DNA of 6,626 nucleotides from positions 1-6,626 of the forward strand of contig CANPZT010000069.1 of the NCBI GenBank assembly GCA_947589135.1, written 5' to 3'. Below are positions 1 through 5,601 of the stretch, piece after piece. A program made the position numbers and the translations under genes. This DNA comes from an uncultured Clostridia bacterium. Its GTDB lineage: Bacteria > Bacillota > Clostridia > TANB77 > CAG-508. The notes beneath the pieces were generated by a model. It did not search any database. It saw nothing but the letters and a program-made list of their open reading frames with translations, and was not told where the DNA came from. Positions within the stretch are counted from its first letter, which is position 1. Every line of letters begins with the position of its first letter.

Positions 1-566
1 CTACATTTTGTTAATACTAATCTCATTTCTCCTGATGGTAAACGAACATGTGCATATTTACCTTCTTTAGCCATTAATTGAGCACTTTGTCCAGCTGCTT
101 TTACTAATTTTCCACCTTGTTTTGGATTTAATTCGATGTTGTGTATTAAAGTACCTACTGGAATTGCACTTATTGGCATTGCATTTCCTGGTTTAATGTC
201 AACTGACTCTCCTGATATTACTTTGTCTCCATCTGTTAATCCTTGTGGTGCTAATATATATGCTTTTTCTCCATCTTCATATTGTATTAATGCTATGTTT
301 GCACTTCTGTTTGGGTCATATTCAATTCCAAGTACAGTTGCTTGCATATTATCTTTATTTCTTTTAAAATCCACTATTCTATATTTTTGTCTGTTTCCAC
401 CACCTTGGTGTCTTACTGTAATTCTACCATATGAATTTCTTCCTGCATTTTTCTTTTTCTTTGATAATAAAGATTTTTCTGGTGTTTTCTTTGTTATTTC
501 TTCAAATGTAGATACAGTCATGTTTCTTCTTGATGGTGTATATGGTTTGAAGTGTTTCATTCCCAT
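1..566 (-). CDS. rplB: 50S ribosomal protein L2 (5' two thirds, runs off the window)
   Basis: L2 is a primary 23S rRNA-binding protein of the large subunit, needed for subunit association and for the peptidyl-transferase region. The window holds 188 complete codons from the start; the family is usually about 275 residues, so roughly the last third, including the C-terminal domain with the conserved His, lies beyond position 1. Visible L2 features are the N-terminus MGMKHFKPYTPSRR, the RNA-binding stretch RHQGGGNRQKYR near residues 52-63, the VGTLIHNIE strand region near 137-145, and the SGEMR turn near 178-182. The start is ATG at 566, preceded about 10 nt upstream by a modest SD (AAAGGAAAG); a second ATG two codons in is less likely. 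It follows rplW in the canonical S10 operon order, but after an unusually long spacer of 233 nt. Confidence 0.97.
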   Translation of the reverse strand, partial: MGMKHFKPYTPSRRNMTVSTFEEITKKTPEKSLLSKKKKNAGRNSYGRITVRHQGGGNRQKYRIVDFKRNKDNMQATVLGIEYDPNRSANIALIQYEDGEKAYILAPQGLTDGDKVISGESVDIKPGNAMPISAIPVGTLIHNIELNPKQGGKLVKAAGQSAQLMAKEGKYAHVRLPSGEMRLVLTKC

Positions 567-577
567 TTTCTATCTTT

Positions 578-599
578 CCTTTCACAGATTTATGAAAAA
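578..599 (-). promoter_or_regulatory. Possible hairpin covering the rplB ribosome binding site
   Basis: On the transcript, UUUUUCA (599-593) can pair with UGAAAGG (584-578), seven pairs of which two are G-U, around an 8-nt loop. The 3' arm includes the GG of the rplB SD, so the fold would partly hide it. The stem is weak and A/U-rich and could arise by chance in this composition; a regulatory role is inference. Confidence 0.25.
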
Positions 600-618
600 C
601 TTCGTCTTACGTTGTCAA
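589..618 (-). promoter_or_regulatory. Possible weak internal promoter before rplB
   Basis: A perfect -35 box TTGACA (618-613) is followed after 18 nt by CATAAA (594-589), which matches the -10 consensus at four of six positions. Transcription would start about 16 nt before the rplB ATG. The -10 is poor and A/T-rich DNA often produces such matches, so this is tentative. Confidence 0.25.
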
Positions 619-799
619 ACTTCACAAATATTTCTTCAATATACTTATGTATTATTTCATCAATATTTGCTCGTTTTCCTAGTAATACTCGTTTTTGATA
701 AATTCTCTACTCTATATATTTACGGATTTTTTCCTGCTCCGCATAACAGATATTCTTTATTCTCCGGGTTCTTTCCCGATATTTTTTCTAAATTAATTC

Positions 800-1147
800 C
801 TAAGCTCCCATGAATTCATCAATAGAATCTTTATACTTAACAGAAACTTTAGTTGTTTTACCACCTTTAGCTAAGTATGAAACTTCTCCTGGGTTTGTAT
901 CTATTGTTACAATAGCTTTTTTCCAATCTGAAGTTTTACCTACATGGTATCCAACTCTTTTTTTCTTTCCACTTACATTCATTGTATTTACTTTTAATAC
1001 TTTTACTTGAAATAGTTTTTCAACTGCTTTTGCTATTTCAACTTTTGTTGCTTTTTTGTTTACTTTGAAAGTATATTTACCTTCTTGTAATTCATCATTA
1101 CTTTTTTCAGTAACAACTGGTGCAATTATAATTTCTTCTGGTAACAT
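800..1147 (-). CDS. rplW: 50S ribosomal protein L23
   Basis: L23 binds 23S rRNA domain III at the polypeptide exit tunnel and is the docking site for trigger factor and the signal recognition particle. The 115-residue product shows the L23 core: IIIAPVVTEKS at the N-terminus, YTFKVNKKATKVEIAKAVE (residues 25-43), VNTMNVSGKKKR (53-64) and the GKTSDWKKAIVT strand (70-81). Most L23 proteins are about 95-100 residues. Here an extra segment of roughly 20 residues (about 83-105) sits between the WKKAIVT strand and the usual acidic/aromatic end, here SIDEFMGA. The ATG at 1147 shares one base with the rplD stop (TAATG), and a strong SD, GAGGAGGTG, lies just upstream inside rplD, so the start is secure and translational coupling is likely. 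Confidence 0.97.
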   Translation of the reverse strand: MLPEEIIIAPVVTEKSNDELQEGKYTFKVNKKATKVEIAKAVEKLFQVKVLKVNTMNVSGKKKRVGYHVGKTSDWKKAIVTIDTNPGEVSYLAKGGKTTKVSVKYKDSIDEFMGA

Positions 1148-1770
1148 TATGCGTACACCTCCTCTAATTTCTTAACAGTATCAACTGGTAAAATTAGATT
1201 TGTATATTTTAATAAATCAAATACGTTTATATTATTAGCTGTTATTGTCTTAACACCTTCAATGTTTCTTGATGACATTAAAACATTTTTATTGTTTTCT
1301 GGAAGAACTATTAATGTTTTTCCTTCTACTTTTAAATCAGCTAATGCTTTTACCATTGTTTTTGTTTTGATTTCTTTTATTTCTAATTTGTCAACAACTG
1401 TTAATTCTTTTTCTGATACTTTAGAACTTAAGATTGATTTAATTGCTAATCTTCTTTCTTTTTTATTAACTGTATATCTATATGAACGAGGTTTTGGTCC
1501 TAAAGCAATACCACCTTTAATCCATTGTGGACTTCTTGTTGAACCTTGTCTTGCTCTACCTGTTCCTTTTTGTCTCCATGGCTTTTTACCACCACCACTA
1601 ACTTCTGCTCTTGTTTTTGTACTTTGTGTACCTTGTCTTTGATTAGCTAAATAGTTAACAAGTACAGCATGTACGATGCTTTCATTTGGTTCAATTCCAA
1701 ATACACTATCTGCTAATTCTATATCACTAACTTTTTTACCTTTTATATCGTATACATCTACTTTTGGCAT
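1147..1770 (-). CDS. rplD: 50S ribosomal protein L4
   Basis: L4 binds domain I of 23S rRNA, and its extended loop lines the exit-tunnel constriction. In E. coli it also represses its own S10 operon through the leader; whether that holds here is unknown. The product is 207 residues, the family's usual length. The conserved tunnel loop is clear near residues 51-87: TKTRAEVSGGGKKPWRQKGT, then GRARQGSTRSPQW, followed by GPKPRSYRY. The C-terminal half carries the usual Rossmann-like alternation of strands and helices (KTLIVLPENNKNV, then ANNINVFDLL). ATG at 1770 is preceded by SD AAGGAGGA with 8-nt spacing. The gene lies 20 nt after rplC and its stop overlaps the rplW start by one base. Confidence 0.98.
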   Translation of the reverse strand: MPKVDVYDIKGKKVSDIELADSVFGIEPNESIVHAVLVNYLANQRQGTQSTKTRAEVSGGGKKPWRQKGTGRARQGSTRSPQWIKGGIALGPKPRSYRYTVNKKERRLAIKSILSSKVSEKELTVVDKLEIKEIKTKTMVKALADLKVEGKTLIVLPENNKNVLMSSRNIEGVKTITANNINVFDLLKYTNLILPVDTVKKLEEVYA

Positions 1771-1790
1771 TTTCGTATTCCTCCTTCCTT

Positions 1791-2426
1791 TTATTTACTA
1801 GCCTTTACTGTTGATTTTACTTTTAAGATAGCTCCTTTTGCTCCTGGAACACTACCTTTTATTAATAATACATTTTTGTCCATATCAACTCTTACAATAT
1901 CTAAGTTTTGTATTGTAACTGTAACTCTTCCCATGTGTCCTGGTAATTTTTTACCTTTAAATACTCTACCTGGTGTTGAAGTTGACCCCATTGAACCTGG
2001 TCTTCTATGATACATAGATCCATGTCCCATTGGTCCTCTGTGTTGTCCATGTCTTTTGATAACACCTTGAAATCCTTTTCCTTTTGTTGTTCCTTGAACA
2101 TCTACTTTTTCTCCAACTTCGAAGATATCTGCCTTTACTTCATCTCCCACTTTATAAGATGATATATCTTCTAGTCTGAATTCTCTTAAATGTTTTTTGT
2201 TTTCTAATTTTGCTTTTGCAAAATGTCCTGCTTGTGGTTTATTGATATGTTTATCTTTTATTTCTCCATATCCTAATTGAATTGCATTATATCCATCTGT
2301 TTCTGTTGTTTTAATTTGTGTTACAATGTTTCCTTGTGTTTCAATAACAGTTACTGGTATAACATTTCCTTTTTCGTCAAATATTTGTGTCATACCAATC
2401 TTTTTTCCGATAATTCCTTTTTTCAT
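1791..2426 (-). CDS. rplC: 50S ribosomal protein L3
   Basis: L3 is an early 23S rRNA-binding assembly protein whose long loop reaches toward the peptidyl-transferase centre. The 211-residue product has the family N-terminus GIIGKKIGMTQIF and the signature central loop from about residue 113: TTKGKGFQGVIKRH, then GPMGHGSMYHRRPGSMGS, then TPGRVFKGKKLPGHMG. Where E. coli L3 has its methylated Gln in the GQNQTPG segment, this protein reads GSTSTPG, so that modification site appears absent, as I would expect outside the proteobacteria. ATG at 2426 follows a good SD (AGGAGG, spacing 9 nt). It is separated from rpsJ by 187 nt of DNA rich in inverted repeats and from rplD by 20 nt. Confidence 0.98.
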   Translation of the reverse strand: MKKGIIGKKIGMTQIFDEKGNVIPVTVIETQGNIVTQIKTTETDGYNAIQLGYGEIKDKHINKPQAGHFAKAKLENKKHLREFRLEDISSYKVGDEVKADIFEVGEKVDVQGTTKGKGFQGVIKRHGQHRGPMGHGSMYHRRPGSMGSTSTPGRVFKGKKLPGHMGRVTVTIQNLDIVRVDMDKNVLLIKGSVPGAKGAILKVKSTVKASK

Positions 2427-2613
2427 TTTTTATTTCCTCCTATACGTTTCACCGCATAAGTTATCCGTGACTCTATTTTTTATAAGACAGCTGTATTTTA
2501 TATTTGTACAGTTGGCTTATCGTTCGTTCGAACGGCTAACTTAACTATTGGCTGATATTTTAGTTTTTAATTATTTGTTATTTACTATATCAGCTTGGCT
2601 AAATATTTTTAAA
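2427..2613 (-). promoter_or_regulatory. Structured rpsJ-rplC intercistronic region
   Basis: The 187-nt spacer has four potential stems on the transcript: (A) GCUGAUAU/AUAUCAGC at 2594-2587 and 2558-2551, eight perfect pairs with a 28-nt loop; (B) 2541-2510, with AGUU/AACU and GC/GC outside a CGUU/AACG core; (C) 2520-2482, with AUAAG/CUUAU outside CUGUA/UACAG; (D) UAUGCG/CGUAUA at 2458-2441, ending right at the rplC SD. B and C share 2510-2520 and cannot form together. The motif AGCCAA occurs three times. No U-tract follows any stem, so these are not ordinary terminators; they could be processing sites, attenuator-like switches or protein-binding sites. Confidence 0.5.
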
Positions 2614-2937
2614 TTATAATTTAATTTCAATATCAACACCTGCTGGCAATTCTAATTTCATTAAATTGTCAACTGTTTTCTTTGTTGGGTATAAAATGTC
2701 GATTACTCTTTTATGTGTTCTCATTTCAAATTGTTCTCTTGAATCTTTATATTTGTGTGGAGAACGTAAAATTGTTACAACTTCTTTTTGTGTTGGTAAT
2801 GGAATAGGACCTGAAACTTTTGCTCCTGTTTTTTTAGCAGTATCTACTATTTTTTCAGCAGACTGATCTAAAACTACATGATCATATGCTTTTAGTCTTA
2901 TTCTGATTTTTTCACTTGTTACTACTGTGTTTGCCAT
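2614..2937 (-). CDS. rpsJ: 30S ribosomal protein S10
   Basis: S10 is a small-subunit head protein and, in many bacteria, the NusE partner of NusB in transcription antitermination. The 107-residue product is a few residues longer than the usual 102-103. Family motifs are IRIRLKAYDHVVLDQSAEKI (residues 11-30), the loop GAKVSGPIPLPT (38-49), and LRSPHKYKDSREQFEMRTHK (57-76), ending in the strand PAGVDIEIKL. ATG at 2937 has a clear SD (GGAGGG, spacing about 9 nt). It is the first gene of the S10 operon and lies behind a leader of about 256 nt that carries an intrinsic terminator. Confidence 0.98.
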   Translation of the reverse strand: MANTVVTSEKIRIRLKAYDHVVLDQSAEKIVDTAKKTGAKVSGPIPLPTQKEVVTILRSPHKYKDSREQFEMRTHKRVIDILYPTKKTVDNLMKLELPAGVDIEIKL

Positions 2938-3043
2938 TGTAATTTTCCCTCCTTTTAAAATTTATTTTTTGTTACGGCAGATTAGTTTTCTACCAAAATT
3001 ACCGTGGCAAGTTTAAACGCACTCTGGTGTTTTGAATATTACC

Positions 3044-3079
3044 TATATAAAAACCCAAAATATGCATGATAATTTTGGG
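3044..3079 (-). terminator. Intrinsic terminator inside the S10 leader (attenuator)
   Basis: The transcript has CCCAAAAU (3079-3072), a 10-nt loop and AUUUUGGG (3061-3054), a perfect 8-bp stem, immediately followed by UUUUU and further A/U. It sits about 150 nt after the predicted start and over 100 nt before rpsJ, so it would end transcription before the operon unless prevented. Stem strength is moderate (three G-C pairs), suggesting partial readthrough. Confidence 0.7.
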
Positions 3080-3103
3080 ATAAGTGTGTGTTCTTACCGC
3101 CTG

Positions 3104-3187
3104 GTCTTTGCCATGACATACTCCACTAAAGTTCCCTCCATCCTACTTTCCGTAAGGATGTAGCCACATTTAGCTTCAACGCAAAAC
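3104..3187 (-). promoter_or_regulatory. Folded domain of the S10 leader
   Basis: Three nested stems are visible on the transcript. GUUUUGC (3187-3181) pairs with GCAAAGAC (3111-3104) with one bulged A and one G-U. GCUAAA (3174-3169) pairs with UUUAGU (3130-3125). CAUCCUUAC (3160-3152) pairs with GUAGGAUG (3146-3139) with one bulged U, closing a GGAAA loop. The internal loop between the inner two stems carries GUGGCUA on one side and GAGGGAAC on the other. This could be the sensing part of the leader, for example a ribosomal-protein site. Confidence 0.5.
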
Positions 3188-3199
3188 TCATGCCTAATT

Positions 3200-3228
3200 A
3201 TTATACAATGCTTTCTTCCGTATGTCAA
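3200..3228 (-). promoter_or_regulatory. Sigma-A promoter of the S10 operon
   Basis: The -35 box TTGACA (3228-3223) and -10 box TATAAT (3205-3200) both match consensus at all six positions, with the optimal 17-nt spacer. Transcription should start near 3193. The A-rich DNA immediately upstream resembles an UP element, fitting a very strong promoter. No other sigma-A promoter this good is seen between here and rplB. Confidence 0.92.
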
Positions 3229-3235
3229 TACTTTT

Positions 3236-3292
3236 TTTGTAATATTTTTAACAAATTTCTTATAAAATTATTATCTTAATTAATATTACAAA
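3236..3292. repeat. Perfect 11-bp inverted repeat upstream of the S10 promoter
   Basis: TTTGTAATATT (3236-3246) and AATATTACAAA (3282-3292) are exact reverse complements separated by 35 bp of A/T-rich DNA. The proximal arm lies just upstream of the -35 box, where an UP element or activator would sit. It may be a pair of half sites, or a chance match in low-complexity sequence. Confidence 0.4.
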
Positions 3293-3320
3293 TTAAATAA
3301 AGAAACTATATTCTTTATAC

Positions 3321-3372
3321 AAAAAAATAAGGGGGAAGAACAAAATTCATGAATGAATTCGTTCTTCCCCTT
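3321..3372 (-). terminator. Strong intrinsic terminator of the small membrane-protein gene
   Basis: AAGGGGAAGAAC (3372-3361) pairs with GUUCUUCCCCCUU (3341-3329) with one extra C. An inner AAUUC/GAAUU stem and a 6-nt loop follow, then AUUUUUUU. It lies 8 nt past the stop codon at 3381 and insulates the S10 promoter from upstream transcription. Confidence 0.9.
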
Positions 3373-3380
3373 TGAGGCTT

Positions 3381-3605
3381 TTAAAATCGTCTGCGTCTTT
3401 TCGAAATAGCATATACTATTGAATACAAGAGAAGCACTACAATTTCCCCTGTACAGAAGGTCTTTATTACTTGGTTTAAGTCTGCTGTAACATCATACAT
3501 AGTACAAAAAACCCTCATCACAATAGCAATACCAATGCCGCATCCTATTAAGCAAAACATACAACTCTGAGACCACTTTCTTAAATTTCCGAAACTCCGC
3601 TTCAT
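3381..3605 (-). CDS. Small two-helix membrane protein, function unknown
   Basis: I do not recognise this 74-residue protein. It has a basic N-terminus (MKRSFGNLRKW), a first hydrophobic helix at about residues 15-34 rich in Cys and Gly (C15, C18, C22, C34), a short polar loop with two Asp (YDVTADLNQ), a second helix at about 50-67, and a basic tail KRRRRF. Positive charge at both ends predicts a helical hairpin with both termini in the cytoplasm. The frame is open upstream to an ATG at 3647, but AAGGAGG eight nt before the ATG at 3605 fixes the start there, and 3647 lies upstream of the predicted transcription start. It has its own promoter and terminator, so it is a single-gene unit. Holin-like or small regulatory membrane proteins have similar architecture, but nothing specific supports either. 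Confidence 0.8.
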   Translation of the reverse strand: MKRSFGNLRKWSQSCMFCLIGCGIGIAIVMRVFCTMYDVTADLNQVIKTFCTGEIVVLLLYSIVYAISKRRRRF

Positions 3606-3637
3606 CTTGAATACCTCCTTATGTTTAATATACTTTA

Positions 3638-3666
3638 ATTTTAGCATATTTTACATAAAATTGCAA
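3638..3666 (-). promoter_or_regulatory. Promoter of the small membrane-protein gene
   Basis: TTGCAA (3666-3661, four of six matches to the -35 consensus), a 17-nt spacer, and TAAAAT (3643-3638, five of six) preceded by TGC, an extended -10. The predicted start falls near 3631, about 25 nt before the ATG at 3605 and upstream of the SD. Confidence 0.7.
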
Positions 3667-3699
3667 ATTTTACATTCATTAAAATAATTAAAATTTACA
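3662..3699 (-). terminator. Weak A/T-rich hairpin after argS
   Basis: UGUAAAUUUUA (3699-3689) pairs over 11 positions, one G-U, with UAAAAUUUGCA (3672-3662), followed by AUUUUAUG. It begins 17 nt past the argS stop. The stem is nearly all A-U and the U-run is only four, so termination may be leaky. Its 3' arm overlaps the -35 box of the next promoter. Confidence 0.4.
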
Positions 3700-3716
3700 A
3701 TATTTCACTTATTTTT

Positions 3717-5507
3717 TTACATTTTTTCAGGAGCTTCAAATCCTAATAATTCAATACCATTTTCAAAAATTCTTTTAAGTAAAGAAAGTAAACTAATATT
3801 AGATTCTAGCCTTTCAGAATCTTCTTTGAGTATTTTTACTTTTTGATAATAACTATTGAATATATTAGCTAATTCATAAAGGTATGTGCAAATTTTTGAT
3901 GGTGCATTTTCAATATAACTTTCTTCTAATATTTGATTATATTTTGATATTTTTAACAATATTTGTCTTTCTATGTCTTCAACTGGATTTAGTATTTTAT
4001 TTTCTTTTATTGTATTATTTTCATAAAATTTATTTAATATTGATTTTATTCTAACTAATGTGTATAAAATATAAGGTCCAGTTTTTCCTTCAAATGATGT
4101 AAATTTATCAATATCAAATATATAGTCTTTTGAAATTTGGTTTGATAAATCAGCATATTTTAAAGCTGAAAGTCCAACTATTTTAGATATTTTTACTTTT
4201 TCTTCTTCACTATATTCTTTTGAATCTCTCATTTTTTCATACACTTTTCTGTTTACTTCGTCTATTAAATTTTCTAGTCTCATTACTCCACCATTTCTTG
4301 TTTTAAAAGGTTTTCCATCTTTTCCATTCATAGTTCCAAAGCCTAGAAAAATTAATTTTGCATCTTTATCAATTATTTCTGCTTTTCTTGCACATCTAAA
4401 TACTTGTATAAAATGTAATTCTTGTCTTTTATCAACTACATAAATAATTTCATCTGGGTTAAAGTCAATTTGTCTTTGCATTATAGTAGCTAGATCCGTT
4501 GTTTGATAGCAAGAAACTCCACCAGTTTTTAGTACCATACATGGATTTATTTGTGTTGTATCATTTGGCTCTTGTACATCTACAACCATTGCGCCATTAC
4601 TTTCATATAAAATCCCTAGATCTTTCATTTTTTCCACCATTGATTTTACATATTTTTGTGAATCACTTTCCCCTAACCATAAATCAAAAAAGACATTTAA
4701 TTTTTTATAGTTTTCTTTTAAATCTTTAACAGATATTTCAACTATCTTTTTCCATAAATCATAATATCCTCTTTTCTTTTCTTGTAAATAAGCTGTATTA
4801 GTTCTTGCATTTTCTTTAAATTCATTAGCTTTTTCTTTTTCTTCTTCTGTAGCATTTTCACTTACTTTTGTTTTACTATTAGCACATGGATAAATTTCCT
4901 CTAAATCTGTTACTGTAAATAATGCTTCTTTACAATATTCTCCATCAAAATTTTCATTAAAGTAATCCCAATCTGGATGTCTAAATTTTAATTCTTCTAT
5001 TACTAATCCCATTTGAAGTCCCCAATCTCCTAAATGAACATCACCAATAACATTGTTATCAAAAAATTTATGGATTCTTTTTATGCTTTCCCCAATAATT
5101 GCTGGCCTTAAATGTCCTACATGAAGTGGTTTTGCAATATTAGGTCCTCCATAATCAATTACAACAGTTTTATTTTTGTACATTTGACATCCAAATTTTT
5201 CTTCATTCATAATTCTATTACAATAATTTGTTAATAAATCTTTAGATACATTAATATTTATAAAACCTGGCTTTATCATTTCTATTTTTTCAAACTCTTT
5301 ATAGTCTTTACACTTTTCAACTACCTCTTCAGCTATTATAAAAGGTGGTTTTTTATACCTTTTTGCTGCAGCTAATGCACCATCACATTGAAATTCACAC
5401 AAATCTGGTCTATTTGAGTTTATAACTTTACCATATTCATTATCATATCCACATTCTTGAAAGGCTTTTTCCATTCTATCTTGCAATAATGAAATAAGTT
5501 TTTTCAA
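3717..5507 (-). CDS. argS: Arginyl-tRNA synthetase
   Basis: This class Ia enzyme charges tRNA-Arg with arginine using ATP in the cytoplasm. At 596 residues it is full length. The N-terminal tRNA-binding domain (about 1-90) is followed by the Rossmann catalytic domain with DYGGPNIAKPLHVGH (118-132), where HVGH is the HIGH signature. GDVHLGDWGLQMG (155-167), TGGVSCYQTTDLA (328-340) and VDKRQELHF (358-366) follow. The KMSKS loop is replaced by GKPFKTRNGG, as in many ArgRS, where the conserved Lys before HIGH (here K126) is thought to compensate. The C-terminal DALR anticodon-binding domain includes YADLSNQISKDYIFD and ends GFEAPEKM. The start codon is TTG at 5507, supported by AGGAGGA seven nt upstream; the first downstream ATG (residue 12) lacks such an SD. 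No T-box leader is present: the predicted 5' UTR is only about 28 nt. Confidence 0.97.
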   Translation of the reverse strand: MKKLISLLQDRMEKAFQECGYDNEYGKVINSNRPDLCEFQCDGALAAAKRYKKPPFIIAEEVVEKCKDYKEFEKIEMIKPGFININVSKDLLTNYCNRIMNEEKFGCQMYKNKTVVIDYGGPNIAKPLHVGHLRPAIIGESIKRIHKFFDNNVIGDVHLGDWGLQMGLVIEELKFRHPDWDYFNENFDGEYCKEALFTVTDLEEIYPCANSKTKVSENATEEEKEKANEFKENARTNTAYLQEKKRGYYDLWKKIVEISVKDLKENYKKLNVFFDLWLGESDSQKYVKSMVEKMKDLGILYESNGAMVVDVQEPNDTTQINPCMVLKTGGVSCYQTTDLATIMQRQIDFNPDEIIYVVDKRQELHFIQVFRCARKAEIIDKDAKLIFLGFGTMNGKDGKPFKTRNGGVMRLENLIDEVNRKVYEKMRDSKEYSEEEKVKISKIVGLSALKYADLSNQISKDYIFDIDKFTSFEGKTGPYILYTLVRIKSILNKFYENNTIKENKILNPVEDIERQILLKISKYNQILEESYIENAPSKICTYLYELANIFNSYYQKVKILKEDSERLESNISLLSLLKRIFENGIELLGFEAPEKM

Positions 5508-5542
5508 TTTTGAATCCTCCTAACTTATAATTTATATATGCC

Positions 5543-5571
5543 ATTATATCATTATTCTTACTAGTTTTCAA
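5543..5571 (-). promoter_or_regulatory. Promoter of argS
   Basis: TTGAAA (5571-5566, five of six) and TATAAT (5548-5543, perfect) are 17 nt apart, with TGA directly before the -10, an extended -10 element. The predicted start is near 5536, about 29 nt before the TTG start codon, leaving room for the SD but no structured leader. Confidence 0.88.
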
Positions 5572-5601
5572 TAGTTATCTAATTTATCACTTTCTGTAGA
5601 T

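Larger units (their letters stand above)
567..799 (-). other. Long non-coding spacer between rplW and rplB
   Basis: This stretch separates two S10-operon genes whose upstream neighbours overlap or lie 20 nt apart. No credible ORF with an SD is present on either strand; a long plus-strand frame that crosses it is only the antisense of rplB. The spacer contains small potential hairpins on the transcribed strand: CGGG/CCCG around a 6-nt loop (764-777), UGCGGA/UCCGUA around an 11-nt loop (about 721-743), and one next to the rplB SD. It also holds a repeated AAAACGAG and a repeated GAAGTTT. No terminator-type U-tract follows any stem. It could be a processing site, a regulatory leader for rplB, or a decayed insertion. 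Confidence 0.6.
2938..3193 (-). ncRNA. S10 operon 5' leader RNA
   Basis: From the predicted start near 3193 to the rpsJ ATG the transcript has about 256 untranslated nt. In order it contains a long-range stem enclosing a hairpin domain (3187-3104), a short ORF MAKTRR (3114-3094) with SD GGAG six nt upstream, a small hairpin GGUAAG/CUUAUCC (3098-3078), an intrinsic terminator (3079-3044), and a distal stretch ending in the rpsJ SD. The small hairpin and the terminator share bases 3078-3079. The layout resembles a transcription attenuator. I do not recognise it as a named leader family, and the effector (a ribosomal protein such as L4, or translation of the mini-ORF) is unknown. Confidence 0.6.

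Noticed and set aside
136..813. 225-codon plus-strand open frame
   Set aside because: It is the antisense of rplB continuing across the spacer; the minus-strand frame encodes an unmistakable L2, and the plus frame has no SD and a low-complexity Phe/Leu-rich product.
1901..2101. 66-codon minus-strand frame inside rplC
   Set aside because: It lies wholly within rplC in another frame, has Gln/Asp-biased composition and no SD; it is a shadow of L3.
3039..3119. 26-codon ORF across the leader terminator (starts MSWQRPGGKN)
   Set aside because: The nearest SD-like sequences are one nt or about 14 nt from the ATG, both poor spacings; the MAKTRR start five nt downstream fits the same SD better.
3126..3191. 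21-codon ORF at the 5' end of the S10 leader (starts MSFALKLNV)
   Set aside because: Its ATG lies within about 2 nt of the predicted transcription start, so there is no room for an SD, and it overlaps the folded domain. Leaderless translation is possible but unsupported.
3606..3647. Upstream ATG giving an 88-residue version of the small membrane protein
   Set aside because: It lacks an SD and lies upstream of the predicted transcription start; AAGGAGG is placed correctly for the internal ATG at 3605.
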